Assembly: GCF_008119665.1 (NCBI RefSeq)
Contig: NZ_CP043046.1
Coordinates: 310,001 to 374,000, forward strand
Direction: 5' to 3'
Source of the DNA: Pigmentiphaga aceris
Lineage (GTDB): Bacteria > Pseudomonadota > Gammaproteobacteria > Burkholderiales > Burkholderiaceae_B
DNA length: 64,000 nt
The first letter of the stretch is position 1, and every line of letters begins with the position of its first letter. Both the position numbers and the translations under genes were made by a program. Shown here piece by piece: positions 39,912 through 49,184 of the stretch. The notes beneath the pieces were generated by a model. That model worked only from the letters and a program-made list of their open reading frames with translations, did not search any database and was not told the DNA's origin.

Positions 39912-42404
39912 ATGGCCACTCCGACTTCCCCGCAACTTGCCATCGCGCGGCTGTACACCGCCTTGTTCAACCGTGCGCCGGATGCGGACGGTTTTGCATT
40001 CTGGGTGCGTGCCCTGGAAAACGGAGCATCATTGTCCGTGCTGGCGCAGTCCATGCTCACGGCCCCCGAATCCGTCGCGCTTTATCCGGCCGGGCAGACC
40101 GACGCGCAGTTCGTCACCAGCTACTACACCAGCGTCTTTGGCCGCACCCCCGATCCCGACGGGCTGGCATTCTGGTCGGCCGCGCTGGCTGCACAAGGCG
40201 GCGCTGGCAACCCAGCGGCGCGCGCCACGCTTATCCAGCAGATCAGCACCATCGCATCGGCACCGCTGACCGAAAAGCCCGCCGGCATGAGCGACGCTGC
40301 GTATGCGCAGACCGTGGCCGACCGTGGGCGCTTCATCAACAAGACCGAGTTCGGGGTGTGGTTTGCTGCTGAACTGAAAAGCAACGACCAGGCCCTGGCG
40401 AAGAACACGTTTGCCCTGGTGACGGACAATCCCGGTTCGCTGACGGCGGCCACCAATCTGGGTAACGGAAGTGCCGTACCTCCCGTCACAGAACCCGCCC
40501 CGATTGTCGTGCCGCATATCACGGTGGCCGACACCCCGGCCGCCATTGCCGCCAAGTTTGCCGCCTACGCTGGTACGGCCGGCACCGTGGATGCGACGGG
40601 TCTTGGCGTGGCGCAGCTGCAAGAGGTGGTGCTGGCCCGCGCAAAGATCACGAGCGTGACTGGAACCCTGTTGTTGACCAGCGGTTTGAGCCAACCCGAG
40701 TTGGCTGCGCTGGTGATCAACATGGTCAACCTGGACACTATTGTCAATGTCGATGCGACCGGCATGAGCCTGGATCAGCTGTCACCGATTGGCATGTCTC
40801 CCAGTGTCGTGTCAGTTGTGAATAACCTTCAGCTTTCCTTGAGCGGCGTGTCGGTCCTCGTGGTCAACGGGTTGCTGCTGCGTGCCGTCGATGCCAGCGT
40901 GGTGGCAACTGGTGCAAACGCTGTCACGGTCGGTGCGCTGGCAAACCATGCCGCCAAGCTCATCGATAACGGCATCACCGGCACGCTGGTGATGACATCG
41001 GACTTGAGTGACACGCAGATCACCGCCCTGTTGGGTGCGAAGACGGCTGACGCTGCCAACGTGACGGTCAATGCCGCTGGCATGAACGGAACCCGTCTGG
41101 CAGCCTTGGCCGGCAACCTGGACAAGGTCGACAGCATCACCAATATGTCATTCACCGCCAACGATCCCGCGTTGACCAGCAATATTGTCACTGCCCTGCT
41201 GGCCAAGGCGGCCGTGGGTAGCGTCAGCGCCAACGTGAGCGGTGCGTCTGCGGATTTCATGGCGACCGTCATCAGCCAGAACGCGCTTTTTGCCGACAGC
41301 GGCATCACAGGCGACATAACGCTGACCAAGAGCACAAGCGTGGCCGACATCACGACCCTGCTAGGCAGCAAGACGGCCGTGGCAGCCAACGTGACGATCA
41401 ACGCGCTGGCGGCGCTCAACCAGAGCATGCCCGGTGCGACCGAACTTGGCTTGAGCGACACGCAGCTTGCTGCGGTGGCCGCGGGGATCGACAAGGTCGA
41501 TCTCATCGTCCGGCCATACCTGAAGCTGGCAAGTTTCGACGACACGGCTACGATCGCGCTTCTGTCGAAAGCCAGCAATGCCATTATCGACACCGGTAAC
41601 AACGCAGGCAGTGCTACCGAATTGTCCTTTCTGATGAGCAATCTTTCCAAGGTAGGCGACAAGAGCCTTGGCGGGACGATTGTCTTGACCAGTGCACAGC
41701 TGGCATCCACTGGGGGACTGCTGGGTGCCAAGCTTTACACGGGGGCGTTGACGATCAATGGCGATGCGACCAACGACACCATCGACCTGAGCAGCTTGAG
41801 CGCCACGCAGGCGCTCAGCACCAGTGTGGCCGTGAATCCGGGCGCAGGGGCAGACAAACTCATTTTCGGACGGGTTCCTTCGCAGGTGCAGGCCCAGACC
41901 GTCCACGTCGGTTCCCGGGCCGAGACGCGCACCGACCCGCTGACGACCGACACCAATACCGACAACTTCGACACCTTGCTGGGCGTTGCCCGCCTTGGTA
42001 CTGGCACGGATGCGGTCATCCTTCGCTTTGAAGGGCCGACAGGCGCATTTGGCGCGGGGTTGGAATTCCGATCTGCACACACGGCAGTCCAAAGCCCGTC
42101 CAGCGTCAACGTCACGGTGACTGCGGCGTCTACCATGGCCGATATCCTGGCGGCAGCAAATACCTTGAACCCGGTCGCGTCGAGCAGCTCCGTGCTGGTC
42201 CTGCCCGCGCCACCCCAGCCGGATCCGAACGAAGGGCCCAAGGCTTACCTGGTACGGGCGACGGGAACGGGCGGTCTGGCTGACAAGACCTACCTGATTG
42301 TGAACGACGAGGTGCCGGAAATCACGCTGGCCGACACGATTGTGGTGATTGGCGGTGCCACGGTTCCGGTCGATACGTTCTTTGTCACGACGGTGGGGGC
42401 GTGA
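39912..42404 (+). CDS. DUF4214-domain repeat protein
   Basis: An 830-residue protein from ATG 39912. The N-terminal 190 residues are a DUF4214 module nearly identical in layout to its neighbours (RLYTALFNRAPDADGFAFWV, YTSVFGRTPDPDGLAFWSAAL, FINKTEFGVWFAAELKSND). A Pro-rich linker leads to about three to four repeat units (ANVTVNAAGMNGTRLAALAG, GITGTLVMTSDLSDTQITALL) and a C-terminal ~220-residue tail ending in LADKTYLIVNDEVPEITLADTI. No signal peptide is present, as expected for type I secreted proteins. No GGAAC box was found in its 58-bp upstream spacer, so it is probably transcribed with the preceding gene. Confidence 0.88.
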   Translation: MATPTSPQLAIARLYTALFNRAPDADGFAFWVRALENGASLSVLAQSMLTAPESVALYPAGQTDAQFVTSYYTSVFGRTPDPDGLAFWSAALAAQGGAGNPAARATLIQQISTIASAPLTEKPAGMSDAAYAQTVADRGRFINKTEFGVWFAAELKSNDQALAKNTFALVTDNPGSLTAATNLGNGSAVPPVTEPAPIVVPHITVADTPAAIAAKFAAYAGTAGTVDATGLGVAQLQEVVLARAKITSVTGTLLLTSGLSQPELAALVINMVNLDTIVNVDATGMSLDQLSPIGMSPSVVSVVNNLQLSLSGVSVLVVNGLLLRAVDASVVATGANAVTVGALANHAAKLIDNGITGTLVMTSDLSDTQITALLGAKTADAANVTVNAAGMNGTRLAALAGNLDKVDSITNMSFTANDPALTSNIVTALLAKAAVGSVSANVSGASADFMATVISQNALFADSGITGDITLTKSTSVADITTLLGSKTAVAANVTINALAALNQSMPGATELGLSDTQLAAVAAGIDKVDLIVRPYLKLASFDDTATIALLSKASNAIIDTGNNAGSATELSFLMSNLSKVGDKSLGGTIVLTSAQLASTGGLLGAKLYTGALTINGDATNDTIDLSSLSATQALSTSVAVNPGAGADKLIFGRVPSQVQAQTVHVGSRAETRTDPLTTDTNTDNFDTLLGVARLGTGTDAVILRFEGPTGAFGAGLEFRSAHTAVQSPSSVNVTVTAASTMADILAAANTLNPVASSSSVLVLPAPPQPDPNEGPKAYLVRATGTGGLADKTYLIVNDEVPEITLADTIVVIGGATVPVDTFFVTTVGA

Positions 42405-42488
42405 GGCGAAAAGTCGGCCTGACATATCCGGGTAATCCGGAGTGTTTGTACGCCGGGCCGCCCGGGAAGACAAAGTTGTAAGCGCCAC

Positions 42489-42513
42489 GGAACTGACGGA
42501 TGCATCGGGTTAC
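42489..42513 (+). promoter_or_regulatory. ECF-type promoter candidate GGAAC-N15-GTTAC upstream of the 1605-residue DUF4214 gene
   Basis: GGAAC at 42489-42493 and GTTAC at 42509-42513, 15 bases apart, end 35 bases before the GTG start at 42549. The upstream flank TTGTAAGCG-CACGGAAC matches that of the copy at 35804 almost base for base, so the leader was duplicated with the gene or is under selection. Confidence 0.65.
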
Positions 42514-42548
42514 CAACGTAGTCGCCCTCATCGCAACTGGAATCCGCC

Positions 42549-45500
42549 GTGGCCACTCCGACCTCACAACAGCTCGCCATCGCAAGGCTCTATACCGCCC
42601 TGTTCAATCGAGCCCCTGACGCCGATGGCTTCGCGTTCTGGCTGCAAGCGCTGGAAGGCGGCGCAACCTTGAACGCGCTGGCGCAGTCCATGGTGAGCGC
42701 GCCCGAGGCGCTGCTGCTTTATCCGCCGGGACAGACCGACGCGCAGTTCGTCACCAGCTACTACACCAGCGTGTTCGGTCGTACGCCAGACGCCGAAGGG
42801 CTGGCGTTCTGGACGGCGGCCTTGGCGGCGCAGGGCGGGGCGGTCAACACGGCTGCTCGTGCGGCGCTGACCATGCAGATTGGCGCAATTGCTTCCACAC
42901 CGCTTACCAGCAAACCCGAAGGCATGAGCGACGCGGCCTATGCGCAGACGGTGGCCGACCGGGCTCGTTTCATCAACAAGACTGAATTCGGCGTGTATTT
43001 CGCGGCGGACCTGAAAAGCAATGACCTGGCGCTGGCGAAGTCGACTCTCGCGCTGGTTACCGACAACCCGGCGTCGATCACGGCGGCAACCAATCTGGCG
43101 CGCGGCATTATCGACCCGGCTCCGCCAGAGGTGATTCCCGCCCTTACCGCAGCGGACACCGCACCCACCATCGCAAGCAAGTTGGACGCTTACTCTGGCG
43201 CGGTCGCCACGGTCGATGCGACCGGCATGACGCCGGCCCAGCTGATCGAGGTCGCCAACAGGACAAACAAGATCGCCGACGCGGGGATCACCGGCGCGCT
43301 GGCACTGAGCAACGCCCTGAGCATCGGACAGATCACCGCTTTGCTGGGCACGAAGACAGGCGATGCGAGCGCAACCGTCAATGTCGACGCCAGTGGCATG
43401 GATCTTGGCAGGGTCGTCGCCCTCAGCAATGGCGTCGCGAAGATCGACAGCATCACCAATCTGGCGCTGGTGTTGGTCGACGTGCCCGATGTCGTGAGCA
43501 ACAACCTGCTTGGCAAGGCCATGGCGGGCGCGGTCACGGCGGTGGTAACGGGTGCGAGCAACACGGAACTGTCCACGCTTGCCGCCAGCATCACCAAGAT
43601 CGCCACGGCGGGCATTACCGGCACCTTGAGTCTGTCGAACACGCAGACTGCCGATGAGCTGACTGCCTTGCTGGGCGCGCAGACCGATGCAACGGCGACC
43701 GTCACGGTGGATGTCAGCGGCATGAGCGCGGCCAAGCTCGAAGCCGTGGGGTCAGGCGCGGCAAAAGTGGACACCTTGTCCGGTCTGTCGTCCTTGACCG
43801 CGAGCGCGTTGTCGGCCACCGCCATCGCCGGGCTGCTGAGCAAGGTCGCCGCCGATAGCATGGCGGTGGATGCAACCGACGCCACGGCTGCGAAGCTGTC
43901 GGCGCTTGCGAGCGCCATCGGCAAGATCACCGCCGGTGGCATCACGGGTACGCTTGCCTTGTCGAATGCGCAGAGCAGCAGCGAGCTGACTGCCTTGCTG
44001 GGCGCGCAAACCGGCGACGCGGCGGCCACCGTCACCGTCGATGCCACCAACATGGATACGACACAACTCGATGCCGTGGCCAACGGTATTGCCAAGGTCG
44101 ACACGCTGAGCAGCCTGCCTGCCGTGACCAGCGCCTGGTCCGTCCCCACGATAAATACGCTGCTGGCCAAGGTGGCTGCTGCGACGGTCAGTGTGACGGC
44201 GACCGGCCTGGTTGACCTCCAGTTGTCATCGATCGTGACCTACATCGACAAGATCGTCGCGGGTGGCATCACCGGCACGCTGAGCCTGTCGAACTCCCAA
44301 GACGCGGCGGCACTCACGGCCTTGCTCGGCACCAAGACCGGCGACGACACCGCCACCGTGAACGCCAGCAGCATGACGGCGTTGCAGCTCAACGCGGTCG
44401 GCGAAAATTCCGCCAAGGTCCACACCGTGAACAGCCTGCCGCAACTGGTGCTCGCCGACCTGAGCGAGGCGGCGACCGCCGGCCTGATGGGCAAGGCCAG
44501 TTCGACCCAATTGACCGTGCTGGCAACGGGCGCGAGCCCCATGGTGCTGACCGCGCTGGCTGCCAACATTGGCAAGGTGGACACGGCTGGCATCACCGGC
44601 ACCTTGAACCTGTCGAACATGCAGCTCGACCACGAGTTGACCGCCTTGCTGGGTGCGCAGACAGGTGATGGGACGGCGACGGTCACGGTGGACGCCGGTG
44701 GCATGAACGCGAGCAAGCTCGAAATAGTGGGGCAGGCCGCAGCAAAAGTGGACACCGTGGTCGGCCTGAACACCTTGAGCGCAAGTGCGCTGTCGGCCAC
44801 CACCCTCAGTGGGCTGCTGAGCAAGGTCGCCGCCAATACCGCGCGGGTGGATGCGACCGACGCCACGGCCGCGAAGCTGTCGGCGCTTGCGAGCAACATC
44901 GACAACATCTTCGGCAGCGCCTTCTTCGGTGGCGGCATCATAGGCATGTTTACTTTGTCGAATGCGCTGAGCGACACCGAACTGAGCGCCCTGTTGGGCA
45001 AGACTGACGAGAGCGCCACGGTCAATGTAAATGCCAGCGGCATGAACGCCGCAAAACTGGAAGCAGTGGCCGCCGGCATCACCAATGTCGATACCTTGAC
45101 TGACCTGCCGCAACTGGTGCTGGCCGACCTGTCGGACACGGCGACGGACGCCTTGCTGTCCAAGATGCAGACCGGCAGCACGGTCAGTGTGGTGGCGACC
45201 GGTGCGACCGCCAACGAACTGGCGTCGGTGTTTGTCTATATCGACAAGATTGCGGCCGACGGCATCACAGGTACGCTGGCATTGACGAGTAACCAGGGCG
45301 ACATGTCGATCGCAAACTTGCTGAGCAAGACGCCAACGGCCGCGACCGTGAACGTCGATGCTGCGGGCATGACCAGCAATCAGCTGACTGCGATTGCATC
45401 GTTCATCTCCAAGGTCGACACCCTCACCAATGTGCAGATTGACTTGGGCGTCACTGGCAACTCTGCGACGGAGAACCTGCTGGCAAAGTCCAGCGTCGGG

Positions 45501-47366
45501 AGCGCCCGGGTCATCGCGGGCAACACCACCACGAGTTCGCAGATAGCATCATTGAGCAACCACATCGACAACGTGAAGGTGGATGGCATTACCGGCACGC
45601 TGATACTGAACCGTAGCAACGTCACCGCCGATCAACTCACCGCCCTGCTGAGCACCAAGACGGCCGACGCTGCGACGGTCGACGTCAACGCCTCGGGCAT
45701 GAGCGTTGCGCAACTGGCAGCGGTCGGTCTGGGTGCCGCCAAGGTGGACACGCTGAGCGGTCTCCCGAGCCTGGTTCTGGGGGATGCTGCAATGACCGAC
45801 GCCGTGACGGCCGGCCTGCTGAGCAAGGCGGGTGCCAATTCGGTGTCTGTGGATGCAACAGGTGCTTCCGATGAGGAGTTGAAATCGCTTGCCGACAACA
45901 TTGGCAGGCTCGCGACCAATGGCATCACTGGCACGCTGGCCTTGTCCAGCAACTTGACGGCCGTCCAGCTTACCGCCTTGCTCGGCGCAAAGACTGACGC
46001 GGCCGCGACCGTCAACGTGGATGCCACGGGCATGGACCTGGCAAGCCTCCAGGCCGTCGTCGCAGGGATCGGCAAGGTCGACCGCCTGACTAACCTGCCG
46101 CTGGGTAGTCTGACGGACACGCAGACCTCGGACTTGTTGACCAATGTCACGACCGACGGCAGCGTCTCCGTGGTGGCGACTGGTGCAAGTGCCAACGAGG
46201 TAGGGTTGCTTGTCACGCATATGGCAAAGATCGCCAACGATGGCATCACGGGAGATATCACGCTGACAAGCGCGCCGTTGTCTTCTGAACTGAGCAGTCT
46301 TCTGCAGACGAAGATTGCGCTGGCCGCGAACGTCACGATCGACGCGACGGGCATGGACAACGACCGACTCTTGGTCGTGGGGTCAACGACCGGTATTGCG
46401 AAAACTGACAGCATTACCAATCTGCAGTTCACCGCCGGGCCACCGTTCACCGGTGCCGCGATAGGCAATCTATTGTCGAAGGCCGCACCGGCCACGGCTA
46501 AGGTCGATATGAGCGGTGCCACAGGAACGGCGATTGGCCACGTGGCGACCTACATCGCCAATATCGCCACCGGCGGCATCACCAACCTGAGTCTGTCGTT
46601 GGCGAACGTTGACGACGTCGCAACCTCTGCGTTGTTGTCAAAGGCCGCAGTCGGGACGGCAATGGTTGTCGCAACCGACGCAACGGCAAACGAGGCGACT
46701 GCATTGCTGGGCAATCTAACGAACGTTTCAGACGCCGGCATCACGGGCACGTTGATCTTGAACATGACGCAGTACGCCGATGCAGACAAAGCGACTCTGA
46801 AGACGAAGCTGGCCGTGGCTGCCGACCCCGTGCTCAGGATTGCAGGTACCAGCGGTGGCGACGTGCTGAATCTGAGCGGTTGGACCGGTATCCTCAGGGT
46901 GGACGGCGGCGCGGGTGCCGATGCCATCACCTTGAACGGTGCGGGTGGCAACAAGGTGTTCATCGGCTCCGCGCTCGAAAGTCGGGGCACGGTGGTGGGC
47001 ACTGAGTCGAACACCAACAATATCGACGTGATCACCGGGCTGACCGGCGCCGACGTGCTGCGTTTGTCCTCTGTACCAGGCGTTTTCGGCACCAACATCA
47101 CATTCGCGCCCAGCACCAGCAAGCACTTCTATTTCGTGAGCAACCTCAGTGCAAATACCTTAGACGAGGTATGGGCCTCGGTGTCGAGCCCGCTGGCGTC
47201 AGACAACGCTGCCGCCCGCTTCTATAGCGTCGGCGTGACGGGTGGGGCGCTTGCCGGCAGTAGGTTCCTGATCCTGAACGACCACGATGCCACCGTGAAC
47301 GCCAGTGATACGATGATCGCCTTGGTGGGCTCGACCACAACGCCGACAGTCGAATTCGGCATCTGA
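42549..47366 (+). CDS. Very large DUF4214-domain repeat protein (~11 repeats)
   Basis: A 1605-residue protein starting at GTG 42549. Residues ~8-190 are the DUF4214 module; a short Pro-rich linker (DPAPPEVIPALTAADTA) precedes about eleven repeats of ~109 residues. Each repeat has two halves: half one near TATVNVDASGMSAAKLEAVGSG with VDTLSxLPxLxLADL, half two near LLSKVAADSMAVDATDATAAKL with KIxxxGITGTLxLSN. The pattern of short strands and helices predicts an alpha/beta solenoid. The end has one RTX-like segment RVDGGAGADAITLNGAGGNKVF and the family tail ALAGSRFLILNDHDATVNAS. It is probably exported by type I secretion and surface-associated; no secretion genes lie in the window. Confidence 0.88.
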   Translation: MATPTSQQLAIARLYTALFNRAPDADGFAFWLQALEGGATLNALAQSMVSAPEALLLYPPGQTDAQFVTSYYTSVFGRTPDAEGLAFWTAALAAQGGAVNTAARAALTMQIGAIASTPLTSKPEGMSDAAYAQTVADRARFINKTEFGVYFAADLKSNDLALAKSTLALVTDNPASITAATNLARGIIDPAPPEVIPALTAADTAPTIASKLDAYSGAVATVDATGMTPAQLIEVANRTNKIADAGITGALALSNALSIGQITALLGTKTGDASATVNVDASGMDLGRVVALSNGVAKIDSITNLALVLVDVPDVVSNNLLGKAMAGAVTAVVTGASNTELSTLAASITKIATAGITGTLSLSNTQTADELTALLGAQTDATATVTVDVSGMSAAKLEAVGSGAAKVDTLSGLSSLTASALSATAIAGLLSKVAADSMAVDATDATAAKLSALASAIGKITAGGITGTLALSNAQSSSELTALLGAQTGDAAATVTVDATNMDTTQLDAVANGIAKVDTLSSLPAVTSAWSVPTINTLLAKVAAATVSVTATGLVDLQLSSIVTYIDKIVAGGITGTLSLSNSQDAAALTALLGTKTGDDTATVNASSMTALQLNAVGENSAKVHTVNSLPQLVLADLSEAATAGLMGKASSTQLTVLATGASPMVLTALAANIGKVDTAGITGTLNLSNMQLDHELTALLGAQTGDGTATVTVDAGGMNASKLEIVGQAAAKVDTVVGLNTLSASALSATTLSGLLSKVAANTARVDATDATAAKLSALASNIDNIFGSAFFGGGIIGMFTLSNALSDTELSALLGKTDESATVNVNASGMNAAKLEAVAAGITNVDTLTDLPQLVLADLSDTATDALLSKMQTGSTVSVVATGATANELASVFVYIDKIAADGITGTLALTSNQGDMSIANLLSKTPTAATVNVDAAGMTSNQLTAIASFISKVDTLTNVQIDLGVTGNSATENLLAKSSVGSARVIAGNTTTSSQIASLSNHIDNVKVDGITGTLILNRSNVTADQLTALLSTKTADAATVDVNASGMSVAQLAAVGLGAAKVDTLSGLPSLVLGDAAMTDAVTAGLLSKAGANSVSVDATGASDEELKSLADNIGRLATNGITGTLALSSNLTAVQLTALLGAKTDAAATVNVDATGMDLASLQAVVAGIGKVDRLTNLPLGSLTDTQTSDLLTNVTTDGSVSVVATGASANEVGLLVTHMAKIANDGITGDITLTSAPLSSELSSLLQTKIALAANVTIDATGMDNDRLLVVGSTTGIAKTDSITNLQFTAGPPFTGAAIGNLLSKAAPATAKVDMSGATGTAIGHVATYIANIATGGITNLSLSLANVDDVATSALLSKAAVGTAMVVATDATANEATALLGNLTNVSDAGITGTLILNMTQYADADKATLKTKLAVAADPVLRIAGTSGGDVLNLSGWTGILRVDGGAGADAITLNGAGGNKVFIGSALESRGTVVGTESNTNNIDVITGLTGADVLRLSSVPGVFGTNITFAPSTSKHFYFVSNLSANTLDEVWASVSSPLASDNAAARFYSVGVTGGALAGSRFLILNDHDATVNASDTMIALVGSTTTPTVEFGI

Positions 47367-47738
47367 CCAGAGACGGCTCCGTAATTAGTGTGGGTAGAGG
47401 TGATCTCACGGGCATTCCGTACTCGTACGAGGTGATCTGAGGGCGGTGCCTGATTTCGTCGACGCGGGTCGTGCCACATCCTGCCGCAGTACCTCCCCGC
47501 CCTCGGGGCGATTGCTCAGCGTGAGCTAGCTTGATATCCGAGGCCGACTGGCGATCAATGCAAGAAACGCTCAGTCTGCTTTGCACACCGGGCATGCAAG
47601 CATCGATCAAGGAAGGCATGCGCGAGCCACTAGACAAAAGTGCCAAGACGCTGAGTTGGTAAGCCGCGCGAAACGTTAACACTAACTCGCCGCTTGTCTG
47701 CGCGACAATACTGCTCGTCTGTCCCACAGCGCACGACC
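47367..47738. other. 372-bp intergenic region, no gene seen
   Basis: Between the large DUF4214 gene and the GNAT gene. It holds a 10-bp perfect palindrome CTCGTACGAG (47422-47431) flanked by two copies of GAGGTGATCT (one starting at 47407, one at 47430), a possible protein-binding site. No open frame with a credible start was found, and no T-run terminator follows the DUF4214 stop. Confidence 0.6.
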
Positions 47739-48299
47739 ATGAAACTCAAGCTCACCACCCCCCGCCTGCGCCTTCGCCCCTGGCTGCCGTCCGACCGCGC
47801 GCCCTTTGCCGCGCTGACGGCAGACCATGAAGTCATGGAGCATTTCCCAACCACCCTGACGCGTGCGCAAAGCGATGCGCTGGCTGACATTCTGGCCAAC
47901 GAAATCGCGGAGCAGGGCTGGGGGTTCTGGGCGGTGGAAGTGCCGGGCGTGTCCGACTTCATCGGCTTTGTCGGCATCCACGAACCGCGTTTCGAACTGC
48001 CGATTTCGCCGTGCGTGGAAATCGGCTGGCGGATCGCCAAGGAGCATTGGGGCAAAGGTTATGCAACGGAAGCCGCGCGGGCCGCGTTGGCGGTTGGCTT
48101 CGAGCAATTAGGGCTGGAAGAAATCGTGTCGTTCACCGTGCCGACGAACCAACGGTCACAGCGCGTGATGCAGCGGCTTGGCATGGTGCACGCAGACGAG
48201 TTCTTCGATCATCCGGCATTGGAAGCCGGGCATCCGATGCGGCGGCACATTCTTTACCGACTGCGGCGGGACGCGTGGCGCGCTGCGCAGGCAGAGTAA
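47739..48299 (+). CDS. GNAT-family N-acetyltransferase (RimJ/RimL-like)
   Basis: A 186-residue acetyltransferase from ATG 47739. The RimJ-type start LTTPRLRLRPWLPSDRAPFAALT, the acetyl-CoA site VEIGWRIAKEHWGKGYATEAARAAL and the C-terminal VPTNQRSQRVMQRLGMVHADEF are clear. This group transfers acetyl groups to N-terminal or other primary amines of proteins or small molecules; the acceptor is unknown. It is a single gene, with convergent SDR gene and hairpins at its 3' side. Confidence 0.93.
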   Translation: MKLKLTTPRLRLRPWLPSDRAPFAALTADHEVMEHFPTTLTRAQSDALADILANEIAEQGWGFWAVEVPGVSDFIGFVGIHEPRFELPISPCVEIGWRIAKEHWGKGYATEAARAALAVGFEQLGLEEIVSFTVPTNQRSQRVMQRLGMVHADEFFDHPALEAGHPMRRHILYRLRRDAWRAAQAE

Positions 48300-48306
48300 G
48301 CACCAA

Positions 48307-48384
48307 GCGGTGAACACGCTGTTTGTTCACCGCAAGACATGTCGACCTGCTGTTCACCGCATCATTTGCGATGAACAGCAGGTC
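48307..48384. terminator. Two hairpins between convergent genes
   Basis: First hairpin: GCGGTGAACA (48307-48316) with TGTTCACCGC (48324-48333), seven-base loop. Second hairpin: GACCTGCTGTTCA (48344-48356) with TGAACAGCAGGTC (48372-48384), with an extra CGCA/TGCG pair inside the loop. They fill the 93-bp gap between the GNAT gene and the convergent SDR gene. T-runs are absent, so they may act by blocking or as RNA 3' stabilisers. TGTTCACCGC recurs in the second stem, so the two hairpins are related. Confidence 0.55.
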
Positions 48385-48392
48385 CAAGCAAA

Positions 48393-49163
48393 TCAACGCG
48401 CCGTAAACCCACCATCCACCGGCAGCGCCACACCCGTCACATACGACGCATCGTCCGACGCCAGCCACAGCACCGCATGCGCCGCTTCATGCGGTTGACA
48501 CAGACGGCCCATCGGCACCGCAGCAACCATGCGGGCCTCTGCCGCAGCCGCTTGCACCGGATCACCCGATCGCCCCGTGAAGCCCAGCTTCATCGGCGTT
48601 TCAGCCAAGCCCGGGCACACCACATTCACACGCACATTGTCGGGCGCAAAGGTCTGCGACAAGGACTTGCCCAAGCCCACCACCGCAAACTTCGCAGCGG
48701 AATAGATCGGGCTCCACATTGACCCAACCAGCCCCGACACCGATGCCGTGAAGATGATCGATCCACCGCCGCGTTTGCGCATGTGGGTAATGACCTCACC
48801 GGCCTGCAATGCGGCCGAAGTCACATTCAAATCCAGTGCCTGGCGGAACGCGTCCACGTCCAGGTTTTCGATGCCGCCCGGGCCGGGAATGCCGGCGTGG
48901 GCCCACAGCACGTCGATGCCGCCCAGCTTCTCTGCGGCTTCGTGGATGGAGCTGCGCATTTCCGCAGGCTTGGACAGATCAGCCTGGACGGTTTCGATGG
49001 TGTAGCCAGCGGCTTTCATGTCGGCGGCAAGTTTCGCCAGGCCGTCCGGGTTCACGTCCACGGCGGCTACTCGTGCACCTTCTTTCAAGAACAGTTCAAC
49101 ACCGGCGCGGCCCATGCCGGATGCCGCTGCCGTCACTACCGCGAGCTTGTTCGCGAGTCGCAT
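48393..49163 (-). CDS. Short-chain dehydrogenase/reductase
   Basis: A 256-residue classical SDR from ATG 49163. Features: TAAASGMGRAGVELFL at the cofactor loop, AAVDVNPDGL indicating NAD(H), LWAHAGIPGPGG in place of the NNAG motif (AHAG), IIFTASVSGLVGSMWSPIYSAAKFAVVGL with Ser and Y-x3-K, and SYVTGVALPVDGGFTAR at the end. It is 21 bp downstream of the aldehyde dehydrogenase gene on the same strand, so the pair probably oxidises an alcohol to an acid through an aldehyde; the substrate is unknown. Confidence 0.9.
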   Translation of the reverse strand: MRLANKLAVVTAAASGMGRAGVELFLKEGARVAAVDVNPDGLAKLAADMKAAGYTIETVQADLSKPAEMRSSIHEAAEKLGGIDVLWAHAGIPGPGGIENLDVDAFRQALDLNVTSAALQAGEVITHMRKRGGGSIIFTASVSGLVGSMWSPIYSAAKFAVVGLGKSLSQTFAPDNVRVNVVCPGLAETPMKLGFTGRSGDPVQAAAAEARMVAAVPMGRLCQPHEAAHAVLWLASDDASYVTGVALPVDGGFTAR

Positions 49164-49184
49164 TTCCAATGTCCTTTCCAAAAA

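Noticed and set aside
37202..42488. Several 150-375-residue minus-strand frames across the DUF4214 genes
   Set aside because: They mirror the repeats of the sense genes, so they appear repetitive, but they carry no independent start sites or domains.
42549..47366. Possible CRISPR-like or direct DNA repeat array
   Set aside because: The periodicity is ~327 bp at protein level with diverged codons and no spacers; it is a coding repeat.
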